In this document: positions 14,132-20,823 of the stretch, piece after piece
How the letters are laid out: each line of letters opens with the position of its first letter
Numbering within the stretch: position 1 is the first letter of the stretch
Assembly: GCA_041557595.1 (NCBI GenBank)
Contig: JBFFGE010000073.1
Coordinates: forward strand, 1 to 20,823
Length of the DNA: 20,823 nucleotides
From: JAOTYV01 sp041557595
GTDB lineage: Bacteria > Pseudomonadota > Alphaproteobacteria > UBA8366
Reading direction: 5' to 3'
Program-made: the position numbers and the translations under genes
The notes under the pieces: generated by a model
What the model was told of the DNA's origin: nothing
The model's database searches: none
Seen by the model: the letters and a program-made list of their open reading frames with translations, nothing else

Positions 14132-14689
14132 CTATTCTTGAAACGGAAAATCGAAACCCTTGAGAAGAACACGCGCCTCCTCGTCCGATTTCGCGGTGGT
14201 ACAAATCACGATGTCCATTCCGCGGATCGTATCCACCTTGTCGTAGTCGATTTCCGGAAAGACGATCTGCTCCTTAAGGCCGAGCGCATAATTCCCGCCG
14301 CCGTCGAAACTCTTCGACGAAAGCCCCCGGAAATCTCGAACCCGCGGCAACGCAACCGTTACCAGCCGGTCGAGGAATTCGTACATGCGGTCGCGCCGCA
14401 ACGTCACCTTCGCGCCGATCGGCATGCCTTCGCGCAGCTTGAAGTTTGCGACCGATTTCTTGGCCCGCGTGACCACAGGCTTCTGTCCGCTCACCGCGGT
14501 CAGATCGGCGCACGCGGCATCGATCTTCTTGGAATCGGCCACGGCTTCGCCCACGCCGATGTTGATGACGATCTTATCCAAGCGGGGAACCTGCATCGGG
14601 TTCTTGTAGGAAAAAGCCTCAACAAGCGTGTTCCGCAACACTTCATTATAGTGCTGCTTCATGCGCGGTACGTATTTCTCTTCAGCCAT
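14132..14689 (-). CDS. rplE: 50S ribosomal protein L5
   Basis: The 185-residue protein contains the L5 signature PRLDKIVINIGVGEAVADSK, the segment PVVTRAKKSVANFKLREGMP and the C-terminal IDYDKVDTIRGMDIVICTTA. L5 binds 5S rRNA and contacts the P-site tRNA elbow. It starts 16 bp after rplX and precedes rpsN by 26 bp. Length is normal and both termini align with the family. Confidence 0.98.
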   Translation of the reverse strand: MAEEKYVPRMKQHYNEVLRNTLVEAFSYKNPMQVPRLDKIVINIGVGEAVADSKKIDAACADLTAVSGQKPVVTRAKKSVANFKLREGMPIGAKVTLRRDRMYEFLDRLVTVALPRVRDFRGLSSKSFDGGGNYALGLKEQIVFPEIDYDKVDTIRGMDIVICTTAKSDEEARVLLKGFDFPFQE

Positions 14690-14705
14690 CGTTCCGGCTC
14701 ATCCC

Positions 14706-15023
14706 TTAAGTATCAATAACTTCGCCGGAACGTTTTGCAAAACGCACCTTCCGGCCACCCTCTAGGATCTTGAATCCGACCCGGGTCGGCTTGTCGTCCT
14801 TCGGGTCGACATGCGCCACATTCGATACGTGCAGCGCCGCCTCTTTTTCGACAATGCCGCCGGCGCTCGCCTGCGACGGTGCGGTATGGCGCTTGACCAT
14901 ATTCGCGCCGGCCACGAGCACGCGGGACTTACTCGGCAACACCCGCAAAACCTCGCCGACCTTGCCCTTGTCCTTGCCGGCAACGACCACGACCCGGTCG
15001 CCCTTTTTGATACGCGCCGCCAT
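14706..15023 (-). CDS. rplX: 50S ribosomal protein L24
   Basis: The 105-residue protein carries an N-terminal KOW motif (KKGDRVVVVAGKDKGKVGEV) followed by ANMVKRHTAPSQASAGGIVE, characteristic of L24, an initiator of 50S assembly that binds the 5' region of 23S rRNA near the tunnel exit. Its ATG shares one base with the rplN stop (TAATG), implying coupled translation. Length is normal. Confidence 0.98.
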   Translation of the reverse strand: MAARIKKGDRVVVVAGKDKGKVGEVLRVLPSKSRVLVAGANMVKRHTAPSQASAGGIVEKEAALHVSNVAHVDPKDDKPTRVGFKILEGGRKVRFAKRSGEVIDT

Positions 15024-15391
15024 TACAGCACCTCCGGCGCAAGGGAGATGATTTTCATGAACTGCTTCTGGCGCAATTCGCGCGTCACCGGACCGAAAAT
15101 TCGAGTGCCGATCGGCTCCTGCTGTGCGTTGATCAACACCGCGGCGTTGCGATCGAACCGAATGGCGGTACCGTCGTCGCGACGGACTTCCTTGGCCGTC
15201 CGAACGATGACCGCCTTGTGGATATCGCCCTTTTTGACGCGCCCGCGCGGGATCGCTTCCTTCACGGACACAACGATCACGTCCCCAATGCCCGCCGTCG
15301 TGCGCTTCGAGCCGCCCAGTACCTTAATGCACTGGACTCTGCGCGCGCCCGAGTTATCGGCCACATCGAGATTTGTCTGCATCTGAATCAT
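15023..15391 (-). CDS. rplN: 50S ribosomal protein L14
   Basis: The 122-residue protein matches the family exactly in length: MIQMQTNLDVADNSGARRVQ at the N-terminus, GDVIVVSVKEAIPRGRVKKG in the middle and IGTRIFGPVTRELRQKQFMK near the end. L14 lies at the subunit interface (bridges B5/B8) and is the docking site of the silencing factor RsfS. It starts 23 bp after rpsQ and overlaps rplX by one base. In E. coli it opens the spc operon; here no separate promoter is visible in the short gap. Confidence 0.98.
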   Translation of the reverse strand: MIQMQTNLDVADNSGARRVQCIKVLGGSKRTTAGIGDVIVVSVKEAIPRGRVKKGDIHKAVIVRTAKEVRRDDGTAIRFDRNAAVLINAQQEPIGTRIFGPVTRELRQKQFMKIISLAPEVL

Positions 15392-15414
15392 GGTTACCTT
15401 CCCCGCGATCCGCG

Positions 15415-15654
15415 CTATTCAGCCGTCTCGCCGACCACTTCCCAGCATTTACGTTTTGAGAGGGGCCTGCATTCCCGAATACGCACCAAATCGCCTGCTT
15501 TACAGACATTGTTCTCATCATGCGCCATGTACTTTTTCGACCGGCGAATGAACTTCTTATACAAGGGATGCTGAACGCGACGCTCGACGCGCACGACCAC
15601 CGTCTTGTCTTTGGCGTCCTTGACCGCCCTTCCCTGAAACACTCGCCTCGGCAT
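15415..15654 (-). CDS. rpsQ: 30S ribosomal protein S17
   Basis: The 79-residue OB-fold protein shows the S17 pattern DKTVVVRVERRVQHPLYKKF, then RRSKKYMAHDENNVCKAGD and IRECRPLSKRKCWEVV. S17 binds the 5' domain of 16S rRNA early in assembly. Its ATG directly abuts the rpmC stop codon with no gap, so its Shine-Dalgarno (AAGGAG, 8 bases away) lies inside rpmC. Length is slightly below the E. coli protein but normal for the family. Confidence 0.98.
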   Translation of the reverse strand: MPRRVFQGRAVKDAKDKTVVVRVERRVQHPLYKKFIRRSKKYMAHDENNVCKAGDLVRIRECRPLSKRKCWEVVGETAE

Positions 15655-15861
15655 CTAACTGGCTCCTTGAGTCACGCGCTCGCGCCCGTGAAGCGTTGTC
15701 TTGACGCGCGCTATATCCCGCCGTACCTGGCGCACCCGCGCGGTGTTCTCCAATTGGCCGCTTGCCGTCTGAAATCGCAGGTTAAAGGCTTCCTTGCGCA
15801 GATCGAGCAGCAGCTCATTCAATTCATCGTCGGTCTTTTGTCGAACGTCAGCGGCCTTCAT
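15655..15861 (-). CDS. rpmC: 50S ribosomal protein L29
   Basis: The 68-residue helical protein starts MKAADVRQKTDDELNELLLD and contains LRKEAFNLRFQTASGQLENT and RVRQVRRDIARVKTTL, the normal L29 pattern. L29 sits at the tunnel exit beside L23 and takes part in docking trigger factor and SRP. The ATG at 15861 is preceded by a strong AGGAGGAG. The open frame extends upstream through the rplP end (an artefactual poly-Glu stretch) and was not used. It follows rplP by 19 bp. Confidence 0.97.
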   Translation of the reverse strand: MKAADVRQKTDDELNELLLDLRKEAFNLRFQTASGQLENTARVRQVRRDIARVKTTLHGRERVTQGAS

Positions 15862-15880
15862 TTCATTCTCCTCCTCTTCC

Positions 15881-16294
15881 TCAACCGCCGATGCGAGTGA
15901 CGAAGCGGGTCTGCACGGGAAGTTTCGACGCAGCCAACTCGAACGCCCGGCGCGCGATATCGTGCTCGACACCGTCGAGCTCGAACATCACCCGCCCGGG
16001 CTTGACCCGGCACATCCAAAATTCCGGCGACCCCTTGCCCTTACCCATTCGTACTTCGGCCGGCTTCTGGCTGACCGGCACATCCGGGAAGACCCGGATC
16101 CACACCCTGCCCGCACGCTTGATGTGCCGGGTAATCGCCCGCCGAGCCGCTTCGATCTGGCGCGCGGTTACGCGTCCCGGCGTCGTGGCCTTGAGGCCAT
16201 AGCTGCCGAAATTGATATCCGTCCCGCCCTTGGCCATGCCCTTGACGCGGCCTTTGTGCTGCTTGCGGTACTTCGTACGCTTTGGACTAAGCAT
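15881..16294 (-). CDS. rplP: 50S ribosomal protein L16
   Basis: The 137-residue protein begins MLSPKRTKYRKQHKGRVKGM and contains WIRVFPDVPVSQKPAEVRMG and KGSPEFWMCRVKPGRVMFE, the L16 signatures. L16 helps place aminoacyl-tRNA in the A site and binds late in 50S assembly. The conserved MGKGKG motif is intact. It starts 39 bp after rpsC, in the standard rpsC-rplP-rpmC order, and has the normal length. Confidence 0.98.
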   Translation of the reverse strand: MLSPKRTKYRKQHKGRVKGMAKGGTDINFGSYGLKATTPGRVTARQIEAARRAITRHIKRAGRVWIRVFPDVPVSQKPAEVRMGKGKGSPEFWMCRVKPGRVMFELDGVEHDIARRAFELAASKLPVQTRFVTRIGG

Positions 16295-16333
16295 CGTTCG
16301 CTCTTCCTGACTTCCTATTCACCAACGGCGCGA

Positions 16334-17008
16334 TCAGCGGACTTGCTGCTCTTGGGCGCGCTTATCCTGCGCCATCGGATCATGCGCGAGAATCTCGCCC
16401 TTGAAGACCCAAACCTTCACACCGCAGGCGCCATACGTGGTGTTGGCCGTGGCGGTGCCGTAATCGACCTCGGCCCGCAACGTATGCAGCGGAACGCGCC
16501 CTTCCCGGTACCATTCCGTTCGCGCAATTTCCGCGCCGCCCAGCCGGCCGCCGCAATTGATCCGGATACCTTCGGCGCCGAGCCGCATCGCAGACTGCAC
16601 CGCGCGCTTCATCGCCCGGCGAAACGCAACCCGTCGCATCAGCTGCTGAGCAATATTCTCCGCCACCAGTTTGGCGTCGATTTCAGGCTTGCGAATTTCG
16701 ACAATATTGAGCGTGACGTCGCCCTTGGTGATATTCGCAATATCCTGACGCAGCTTTTCGATATCCGCGCCCTTCTTGCCGATGACCACGCCGGGGCGCG
16801 CGGTATGGATGGTAATCCGCGCCTTCTTCGCCGGCCGTTCGATCACAACGCGGGAAATGCCCGCTTGCGAAAGCCGGTCCATGATATATTCCCGCAGGTG
16901 GATGTCCTGATGTAGCAGGTCGCCATATTCGCGGTCGGCATACCAACGCGAGTCCCAGGTCCGGTTAATCCCCAGACGAAATCCGATCGGATTGACTTTT
17001 TGCCCCAT
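16334..17008 (-). CDS. rpsC: 30S ribosomal protein S3
   Basis: The 224-residue protein starts MGQKVNPIGFRLGINRTWDS. The type-2 KH domain has its GxxG loop at residues 77-80 (PGVVIGKKGADIEKLR), and the C-terminal domain carries GRLGGAEIARTEWYREGRVP. S3 forms part of the mRNA entry tunnel and its helicase function. Its ATG shares one base with the rplV stop (TGATG), implying coupled translation. The C-terminus ends in a short polar tail (QDKRAQEQQVR) and the length is normal. Confidence 0.98.
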   Translation of the reverse strand: MGQKVNPIGFRLGINRTWDSRWYADREYGDLLHQDIHLREYIMDRLSQAGISRVVIERPAKKARITIHTARPGVVIGKKGADIEKLRQDIANITKGDVTLNIVEIRKPEIDAKLVAENIAQQLMRRVAFRRAMKRAVQSAMRLGAEGIRINCGGRLGGAEIARTEWYREGRVPLHTLRAEVDYGTATANTTYGACGVKVWVFKGEILAHDPMAQDKRAQEQQVR

Positions 17009-17388
17009 CAGTTGGCCTCCTCGCGCTCTTTCACGATAACCGTCAGGTTGCTGAACGGTTTGTTGATCCGGCCGACCCTGCCGCGCGCGCGAGGCCGTAT
17101 GCGTTTCATTACCAAGGTCTTGCCGACGGATGCTTCCTTTACATAGAGCCGGTCGACGTCGAGCTGATGATTGTTCTCGGCATTTGCGATCGCCGATTCC
17201 AAGGTCTTCCGGACGGCCAATGCCACCCGGCGCCTGGAAAACATCAGTTCGGCCAGCGCCGCATCGGCGCTCTTGCCACGGATCGCCTTTGCCAGAAGAT
17301 TCAGCTTCTGCGGGCTGACGCGGATATGACGCGCAACCGCCTGGGCTTCATCATCGGCCAACCGCCGTTCGATTTTTTGTTTTCCCAT
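17008..17388 (-). CDS. rplV: 50S ribosomal protein L22
   Basis: The 126-residue protein shows VSPQKLNLLAKAIRGKSADA and the tunnel-lining beta-hairpin VMKRIRPRARGRVGRINKPF, the region where macrolide-resistance changes occur in other species. No insertion or deletion is apparent in the hairpin. It starts 5 bp after rpsS and its stop overlaps the rpsC start by one base. The length is slightly above the E. coli protein because of a longer N-terminus (MGKQKIERRLADDEAQ), as is frequent in Alphaproteobacteria. Confidence 0.98.
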   Translation of the reverse strand: MGKQKIERRLADDEAQAVARHIRVSPQKLNLLAKAIRGKSADAALAELMFSRRRVALAVRKTLESAIANAENNHQLDVDRLYVKEASVGKTLVMKRIRPRARGRVGRINKPFSNLTVIVKEREEAN

Positions 17389-17393
17389 CGGGG

Positions 17394-17672
17394 TCAGCCT
17401 CTCCTAGCCTTCTTGTCGGCGGCGTGACCGTAGAACGTCCGGGTCGGCGCAAACTCGCCGAATTTGTGTCCGATCATATTCTCGGTCACCAAAACAGGGA
17501 TGAATTTCAGGCCGTTGTAGACCCCGAAGGTGAGACCCACGAATTGCGGCAAGATCGTCGACCGCCGGGACCAGGTCTTGATTACTTCATTGCGGCCGGA
17601 TTCGCGGGATTTTTCTGCCTTCTTCAGCAGATAGCCATCCACGAACGGACCTTTCCAAACAGAACGCGCCAC
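17394..17672 (-). CDS. rpsS: 30S ribosomal protein S19
   Basis: The 92-residue protein begins MARSVWKGPFVDGYLLKKAE and contains NEVIKTWSRRSTILPQFVG and ENMIGHKFGEFAPTRTFYGH, all diagnostic. S19 sits with S13 at the top of the 30S head. The start codon is GTG at 17672, with GGGAG 8 bases upstream. It starts 17 bp after rplB and ends 5 bp before rplV. Length is normal. Confidence 0.98.
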   Translation of the reverse strand: MARSVWKGPFVDGYLLKKAEKSRESGRNEVIKTWSRRSTILPQFVGLTFGVYNGLKFIPVLVTENMIGHKFGEFAPTRTFYGHAADKKARRG

Positions 17673-17689
17673 GATACCGACTCCCGTTC

Positions 17690-18523
17690 CTACTTCTTCG
17701 ACCGTCGACGCCGAATGATGAGCCTATTGCTCGGTTTCTTGGGCGCGCGCGTACGCTTGCCCTTGGTGGATTTACCCCATGGTGTGACCGGATGCCGGCC
17801 GCCCGAAGTCCTGCCCTCACCGCCGCCATGCGGATGATCGACCGGATTCATCGCAACGCCGCGCACCGATGGCCGTTTGCCGAGCCAACGATTGCGTCCC
17901 GCCTTACCGAGGTTGATATTCGATTGATCCGGGTTCGACACGGCGCCGATGGTCGCCATGCACTCGCCCCGCACCAGGCGCAATTCGCCGGACGCGAGTT
18001 TCAACTGGGCATGGCCCTGGTCGCGGCCCACGAGCTGCACATAGGTGCCCGCCGATCGCGCAATCTGGCCGCCTTTCAAGGGCTTCAACTCGACGTTGTG
18101 GACGATCGTTCCGACCGGGATGCTGTTCAGCGGCATGGCATTTCCGGGTTTCACGTCAACCCGGCTGCCGGAAATCACCTTGTCGCCCGGCTGCAACCGT
18201 TGCGGCGCGAGGATATATGCCAGCTCACCATCCGAATAGCGGATCAGCGCGATGAACGCGGTGCGGTTCGGATCATATTCGAGGCGCTCGACCGTCGCCT
18301 CGACGTCGTATTTCCGTCGCTTGAAGTCGATTACCCGGTACAACCGCTTATGACCGCCGCCACGCCGCCGCGCGGTAATGCGCCCGGTGTTGTTGCGGCC
18401 GCCCTTCTTGGTCAAGCCTTCGGTCAGGGATTTGACCGGCTTGCCCTTATGAAGGTCTGACCGATCCACCTGCACCAATTGGCGCTGGCTCGGTGTCCTC
18501 GGATTAAAATTCTTTAATGCCAT
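17690..18523 (-). CDS. rplB: 50S ribosomal protein L2
   Basis: The 277-residue protein starts MALKNFNPRTPSQRQLVQVD and carries the GRITARRRGGGHKRLYRVID segment. The C-terminal signature is RGVAMNPVDHPHGGGEGRTS, including the conserved His close to the peptidyl-transferase centre. L2 is needed for subunit association and peptidyl transfer. It starts 4 bp after rplW and ends 17 bp before rpsS. Length and termini are typical. Confidence 0.98.
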   Translation of the reverse strand: MALKNFNPRTPSQRQLVQVDRSDLHKGKPVKSLTEGLTKKGGRNNTGRITARRRGGGHKRLYRVIDFKRRKYDVEATVERLEYDPNRTAFIALIRYSDGELAYILAPQRLQPGDKVISGSRVDVKPGNAMPLNSIPVGTIVHNVELKPLKGGQIARSAGTYVQLVGRDQGHAQLKLASGELRLVRGECMATIGAVSNPDQSNINLGKAGRNRWLGKRPSVRGVAMNPVDHPHGGGEGRTSGGRHPVTPWGKSTKGKRTRAPKKPSNRLIIRRRRSKK

Positions 18524-18527
18524 CCGA

Positions 18528-18851
18528 TTAGATTCCCGTCGTCACGTCGATCGATTGACCCTCTTCGAGCCGTACGATCGCCTTTTTATAGTCGCTGCGC
18601 CGACCGCGGCGGCCACGGAACATTTTCGTTTTGCCCTTTTGCCGCAGGGTATTCACCGCGAGCACCTTTACGTTGAAGAGCTGTTCGACCGCCACCTTGA
18701 TTTCCGGCTTGGTCGCGTCCAACGGCACCCGAAACGTCACCTGATTGTATTCCGACCCAAGCGTCGCCTTTTCCGTAATGACCGGCGCCCGCACCATTTC
18801 GAATTGGCGCTCCTTGCTCACACCGGTCTTGTTGAGATATTTCCAGCTCAT
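18528..18851 (-). CDS. rplW: 50S ribosomal protein L23
   Basis: The 107-residue protein has the L23 core: RAPVITEKATLGSEYNQVTF, then EIKVAVEQLFNVKVLAVNTL and GRRGRRSDYKKAIVRLEEG. L23 lies at the tunnel exit and is the docking site for trigger factor and SRP. The start at 18851 overlaps the rplD stop by 4 bp (ATGA). It gives an N-terminal extension (MSWKYLNKTGVSKERQF) of about ten residues over the E. coli form; a start at an internal Met (EMVRAP) is possible but would cut the conserved strand. Confidence 0.96.
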   Translation of the reverse strand: MSWKYLNKTGVSKERQFEMVRAPVITEKATLGSEYNQVTFRVPLDATKPEIKVAVEQLFNVKVLAVNTLRQKGKTKMFRGRRGRRSDYKKAIVRLEEGQSIDVTTGI

Positions 18852-19468
18852 TTGAGGCGCGCCTCCAGCGTCGCTACGGCTTCTTTCGTCAACACCAGCG
18901 CATCCCGGCGAAGGATGTCATAAACATTGGCGCCCTGGCATGGCAGCACATCGACGAACGAAATGTTGCTCGCCGCGCGCGCCAGATTCTGATCGACCGC
19001 CGCGCCGGCAACGATCAAGACATTCGTAAGTCCCAGCCTGTCGAGCTTGCCAAGCAGATCCTTCGTCTTCGGCTGAGGCAGCGCCGCATCGTCGAGAATG
19101 ATGAGCTTCCCCTCCGCCTGTTTGGACGACAAGGCCGACTTCATGGCCAGCCGGCGAACCTTTTTCTGCAGCTTGTGGCCATGATCCCGAACCACCGGCC
19201 CAAACACGGTGCCGCCGCCGCGCATCTGCGACGCCCGTGCGGTTCCCTGGCGCGCCCGGCCGGTGCCCTTCTGGCGGAACGGCTTGGCGGTGGTCCCGGA
19301 AACCTCGCCACGGGTCTTGACCTTGTGCGTTCCCGCGCGCCGCTTGGCCAGCTGATACTTGACCATACGCGCGAGAATGTCCTTGCGGACAGTAGCCCCG
19401 AATACCGACTCATCGAGATCGATATCGCCGGCGGCCTTGTTCTCAAGGGTGACGACGTTGCCCTTCAT
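18848..19468 (-). CDS. rplD: 50S ribosomal protein L4
   Basis: The 206-residue protein has the long tunnel-reaching loop RQKGTGRARQGTARASQMRG followed by GGTVFGPVVRDHGHKL, and the C-terminal globular part ending in VLTKEAVATLEARLK. L4 lines the exit tunnel; in E. coli it also represses the S10 operon through its leader RNA. Here the leader before rpsJ is only a short hairpin, so that exact mechanism is unlikely. It overlaps rplC by 4 bp and rplW by 4 bp (both ATGA), a coupled trio. Confidence 0.98.
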   Translation of the reverse strand: MKGNVVTLENKAAGDIDLDESVFGATVRKDILARMVKYQLAKRRAGTHKVKTRGEVSGTTAKPFRQKGTGRARQGTARASQMRGGGTVFGPVVRDHGHKLQKKVRRLAMKSALSSKQAEGKLIILDDAALPQPKTKDLLGKLDRLGLTNVLIVAGAAVDQNLARAASNISFVDVLPCQGANVYDILRRDALVLTKEAVATLEARLK

Positions 19469-20262
19469 TCTTTTTGTCCCTCGGCCTGCTCGTTGCCTTG
19501 ATCCGCGGCCGCCCCGCCTTCCGGCTTGGCTTCGTCGGCGGCGCCTTCTGCCGGCGTCTCGTCGGCCTGCTCCGGCGCAGCGGCAGCGCCGCCCCGCAAG
19601 GCTGCCGGATAGGGCACATCGTCCGGCCGCGGAACCTTCACCGCGTCGCTGATCAGGATCCAGCCATCCGCCGCACCCGGCACCGCACCTTTTACGAGAA
19701 TGACGCCGCTTTCCTCATCGCTGGAAACGACTTCCAAATTCTGCGTCGTGATCCGGGTATTGCCCATCTGGCCGGCCATCTTCTTGCCCTTGAACACCCG
19801 GCCCGGGTCCTGGCACTGACCGGTAGAGCCATGCGACCGATGCGAGATCGAGACGCCATGGCTCGCCCGCAAGCCGCTGAAGCCATGCCGCTTCATCGCA
19901 CCCGCGAAGCCCTTGCCGATACTGATACCGGTGACATCGACGAGCTGACCCGGAATGAAATGTTCCGCGCTCATTTCGGCGCCGACTTCGAGCAGCGCGT
20001 CCTCGGACACCCGGAATTCCGCCAACTGCTTTTTCGGCTCAACCTTCGCTTTCGCGAAATGGCCGCGCATCGGCTTGCTGGTATTCTTCACCTTGGCCTT
20101 GCCGACACCGAGCTGCACCGCGTTATAGCCATTCTTTTCCGCCGTGCGAACGTCGATGACCTGGCAGGAGTCCACGGCAAGCACGGTCACCGGCAAATGC
20201 CGTCCGTCGTCCGTAAAGACCCGGGTCATCCCCTTCTTTTGAGCGATTATTCCGCTACGCAT
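19465..20262 (-). CDS. rplC: 50S ribosomal protein L3 with acidic C-terminal tail
   Basis: The 265-residue protein begins MRSGIIAQKKGMTRVFTDDG and holds the central signature RSHGSTGQCQDPGRVFKGKK. That segment reaches the peptidyl-transferase centre and includes the Gln that PrmB methylates in other bacteria. The core ends near residue 223 (DDVPYPAALR). The last 42 residues are low-complexity, rich in Ala, Glu, Gln and Gly (AAAAPEQADETPAEGAADEA onward), well beyond the 209 residues of E. coli L3. The ATG at 20262 has GGAAG 5-6 bases upstream. It follows rpsJ by 29 bp. Confidence 0.97.
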   Translation of the reverse strand: MRSGIIAQKKGMTRVFTDDGRHLPVTVLAVDSCQVIDVRTAEKNGYNAVQLGVGKAKVKNTSKPMRGHFAKAKVEPKKQLAEFRVSEDALLEVGAEMSAEHFIPGQLVDVTGISIGKGFAGAMKRHGFSGLRASHGVSISHRSHGSTGQCQDPGRVFKGKKMAGQMGNTRITTQNLEVVSSDEESGVILVKGAVPGAADGWILISDAVKVPRPDDVPYPAALRGGAAAAPEQADETPAEGAADEAKPEGGAAADQGNEQAEGQKE

Positions 20263-20291
20263 GACACTTCCAATTCTTTACCCGCTTGGAC

Positions 20292-20600
20292 CTAAAGCTT
20301 GATTTCCACATCGACGCCCGATGCGAGGTCCAATTTCATCAAAGCATCCACCGTCTGCGGTGTCGGATCGACAATGTCGAGAAGCCGCTTGTGGGTCCGA
20401 ATTTCGAACTGTTCCCGGCTCTTCTTATCGACATGCGGTCCCCGCAGGACGGTCACCCGCTCGATCCGTGTCGGCATCGGAATGGGACCGCGGACCTGCG
20501 CCCCCGTCCGCTTCGCGGTATTGACGATTTCCTGCGTCGACTGGTCGAGCACTCGGTGATCGAACGCTTTCAATCGTATTCGGATATTTTGATTTTCCAT
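20292..20600 (-). CDS. rpsJ: 30S ribosomal protein S10 (NusE)
   Basis: The 102-residue protein reads MENQNIRIRLKAFDHRVLDQ, then RTGAQVRGPIPMPTRIERVT and REQFEIRTHKRLLDIVDPTP, the complete S10 pattern. S10 binds 16S rRNA in the 30S head and, as NusE, links the ribosome to the transcription factors NusB and NusG. It heads the S10 block. The Shine-Dalgarno is weak (GAGAG, 8 bases away) and follows immediately after the T-run of a terminator-like hairpin, leaving only 14 bases between T-run and ATG. Confidence 0.98.
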   Translation of the reverse strand: MENQNIRIRLKAFDHRVLDQSTQEIVNTAKRTGAQVRGPIPMPTRIERVTVLRGPHVDKKSREQFEIRTHKRLLDIVDPTPQTVDALMKLDLASGVDVEIKL

Positions 20601-20614
20601 CGGACTTTCTCTCG

Positions 20615-20639
20615 AAAAAAGCGCCCGATAATCGGGCGC
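20615..20639 (-). terminator. Intrinsic terminator or attenuator between tuf and rpsJ
   Basis: On the coding strand GCGCCCGA-TTA-TCGGGCGC (20639-20621) is a perfect 8-bp G+C-rich stem with a 3-base loop, followed at once by TTTTTT (20620-20615). This is a textbook rho-independent terminator. It starts 18 bp after the tuf stop and ends 14 bp before the rpsJ start, so it separates tuf from the S10 block or acts as an attenuator for it. Confidence 0.85.
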
Positions 20640-20657
20640 CCTGTTTCGCTTGTTTTC

Positions 20658-20823
20658 TTATTCGACGATCGAGGTGACGACACCGGCGCCGACGGTCTTG
20701 CCGCCTTCACGGATCGCGAAACGCAGCCCGTCATCCATCGCAATCGGCACGATCAGCGTCACTTCCATCGAAATGTTGTCGCCCGGCATCACCATCTCCG
20801 TGCCCTCCGGCAACACTACCGAC
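20658..20823 (-). CDS. tuf: Elongation factor Tu, C-terminal part (runs off the right edge)
   Basis: The visible 54 codons encode the end of domain 3: LPEGTEMVMPGDNISMEVTL, then IVPIAMDDGLRFAIREGGKT and VGAGVVTSIVE before TAA. This matches the EF-Tu terminus, where GGRTVGAGVV is the near-universal signature. EF-Tu delivers aminoacyl-tRNA to the ribosome as a GTP complex. The GTPase domain lies outside the window. Its position before rpsJ fits the end of a str block (rpsL-rpsG-fusA-tuf), but those genes cannot be seen here. Confidence 0.97.
   Translation of the reverse strand, partial: SVVLPEGTEMVMPGDNISMEVTLIVPIAMDDGLRFAIREGGKTVGAGVVTSIVE

Noticed and set aside
15794..16915. Plus-strand open frame of 373 codons spanning rpmC, rplP and rpsC
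   Set aside because: It crosses three well-supported ribosomal protein genes on the other strand and shows no family similarity.

Overview
The window is a continuous block of about 35 genes, all on the minus strand, so transcription runs from high to low coordinates. It comes from an alphaproteobacterium, quite possibly a Rhodospirillales-like one. The evidence is the moderately high G+C, the S10-spc-alpha ribosomal protein order (tuf to rplQ), a zinc-free long-form S14, a short-LID adenylate kinase, no rpsD or rpmJ in the run, and htrA-rarA directly after rplQ. The lineage call is an inference from gene order and protein type; no database was searched.

Layout in transcription order. The 3' end of tuf (20823-20658) is followed by an intrinsic-terminator-like hairpin, then the S10 block rpsJ-rplC-rplD-rplW-rplB-rpsS-rplV-rpsC-rplP-rpmC-rpsQ. 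The spc block follows: rplN-rplX-rplE-rpsN-rpsH-rplF-rplR-rpsE-rpmD-rplO-secY-adk. A fully consensus sigma-70-type promoter overlaps the adk stop codon and heads a structured 135-nt leader for the alpha block rpsM-rpsK-rpoA-rplQ. A second terminator-like hairpin follows rplQ. Then come htrA (periplasmic protease) and rarA (replication-fork AAA+ ATPase), and a C45-family Ntn hydrolase that overlaps rarA by 4 bp. After a 195-bp gap come amtB, glnK, crcB and the start of an RluA-type pseudouridine synthase.

How the genes work together. The first two thirds make ribosomal proteins, the protein-export channel SecY, adenylate kinase and the RNA polymerase alpha subunit, with tight spacing and many 1-8 bp overlaps that imply translational coupling. 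The last third is less uniform: envelope proteolysis, fork rescue, an unassigned acyltransferase/amidohydrolase, ammonium uptake with its PII regulator, fluoride export and rRNA modification.

Most of this is ordinary core genome, and I see no mobile element, CRISPR array, tRNA, rRNA or obvious novel multi-gene system. The parts worth a second look are the RNA-level control sites (tuf/rpsJ hairpin, adk/rpsM promoter and leader, rplO leader), the C45 hydrolase locked into the rarA unit, and the amtB-glnK pair lying between rarA and crcB in the reverse of the usual glnK-amtB order. No gene-free stretch exceeds 200 bp.
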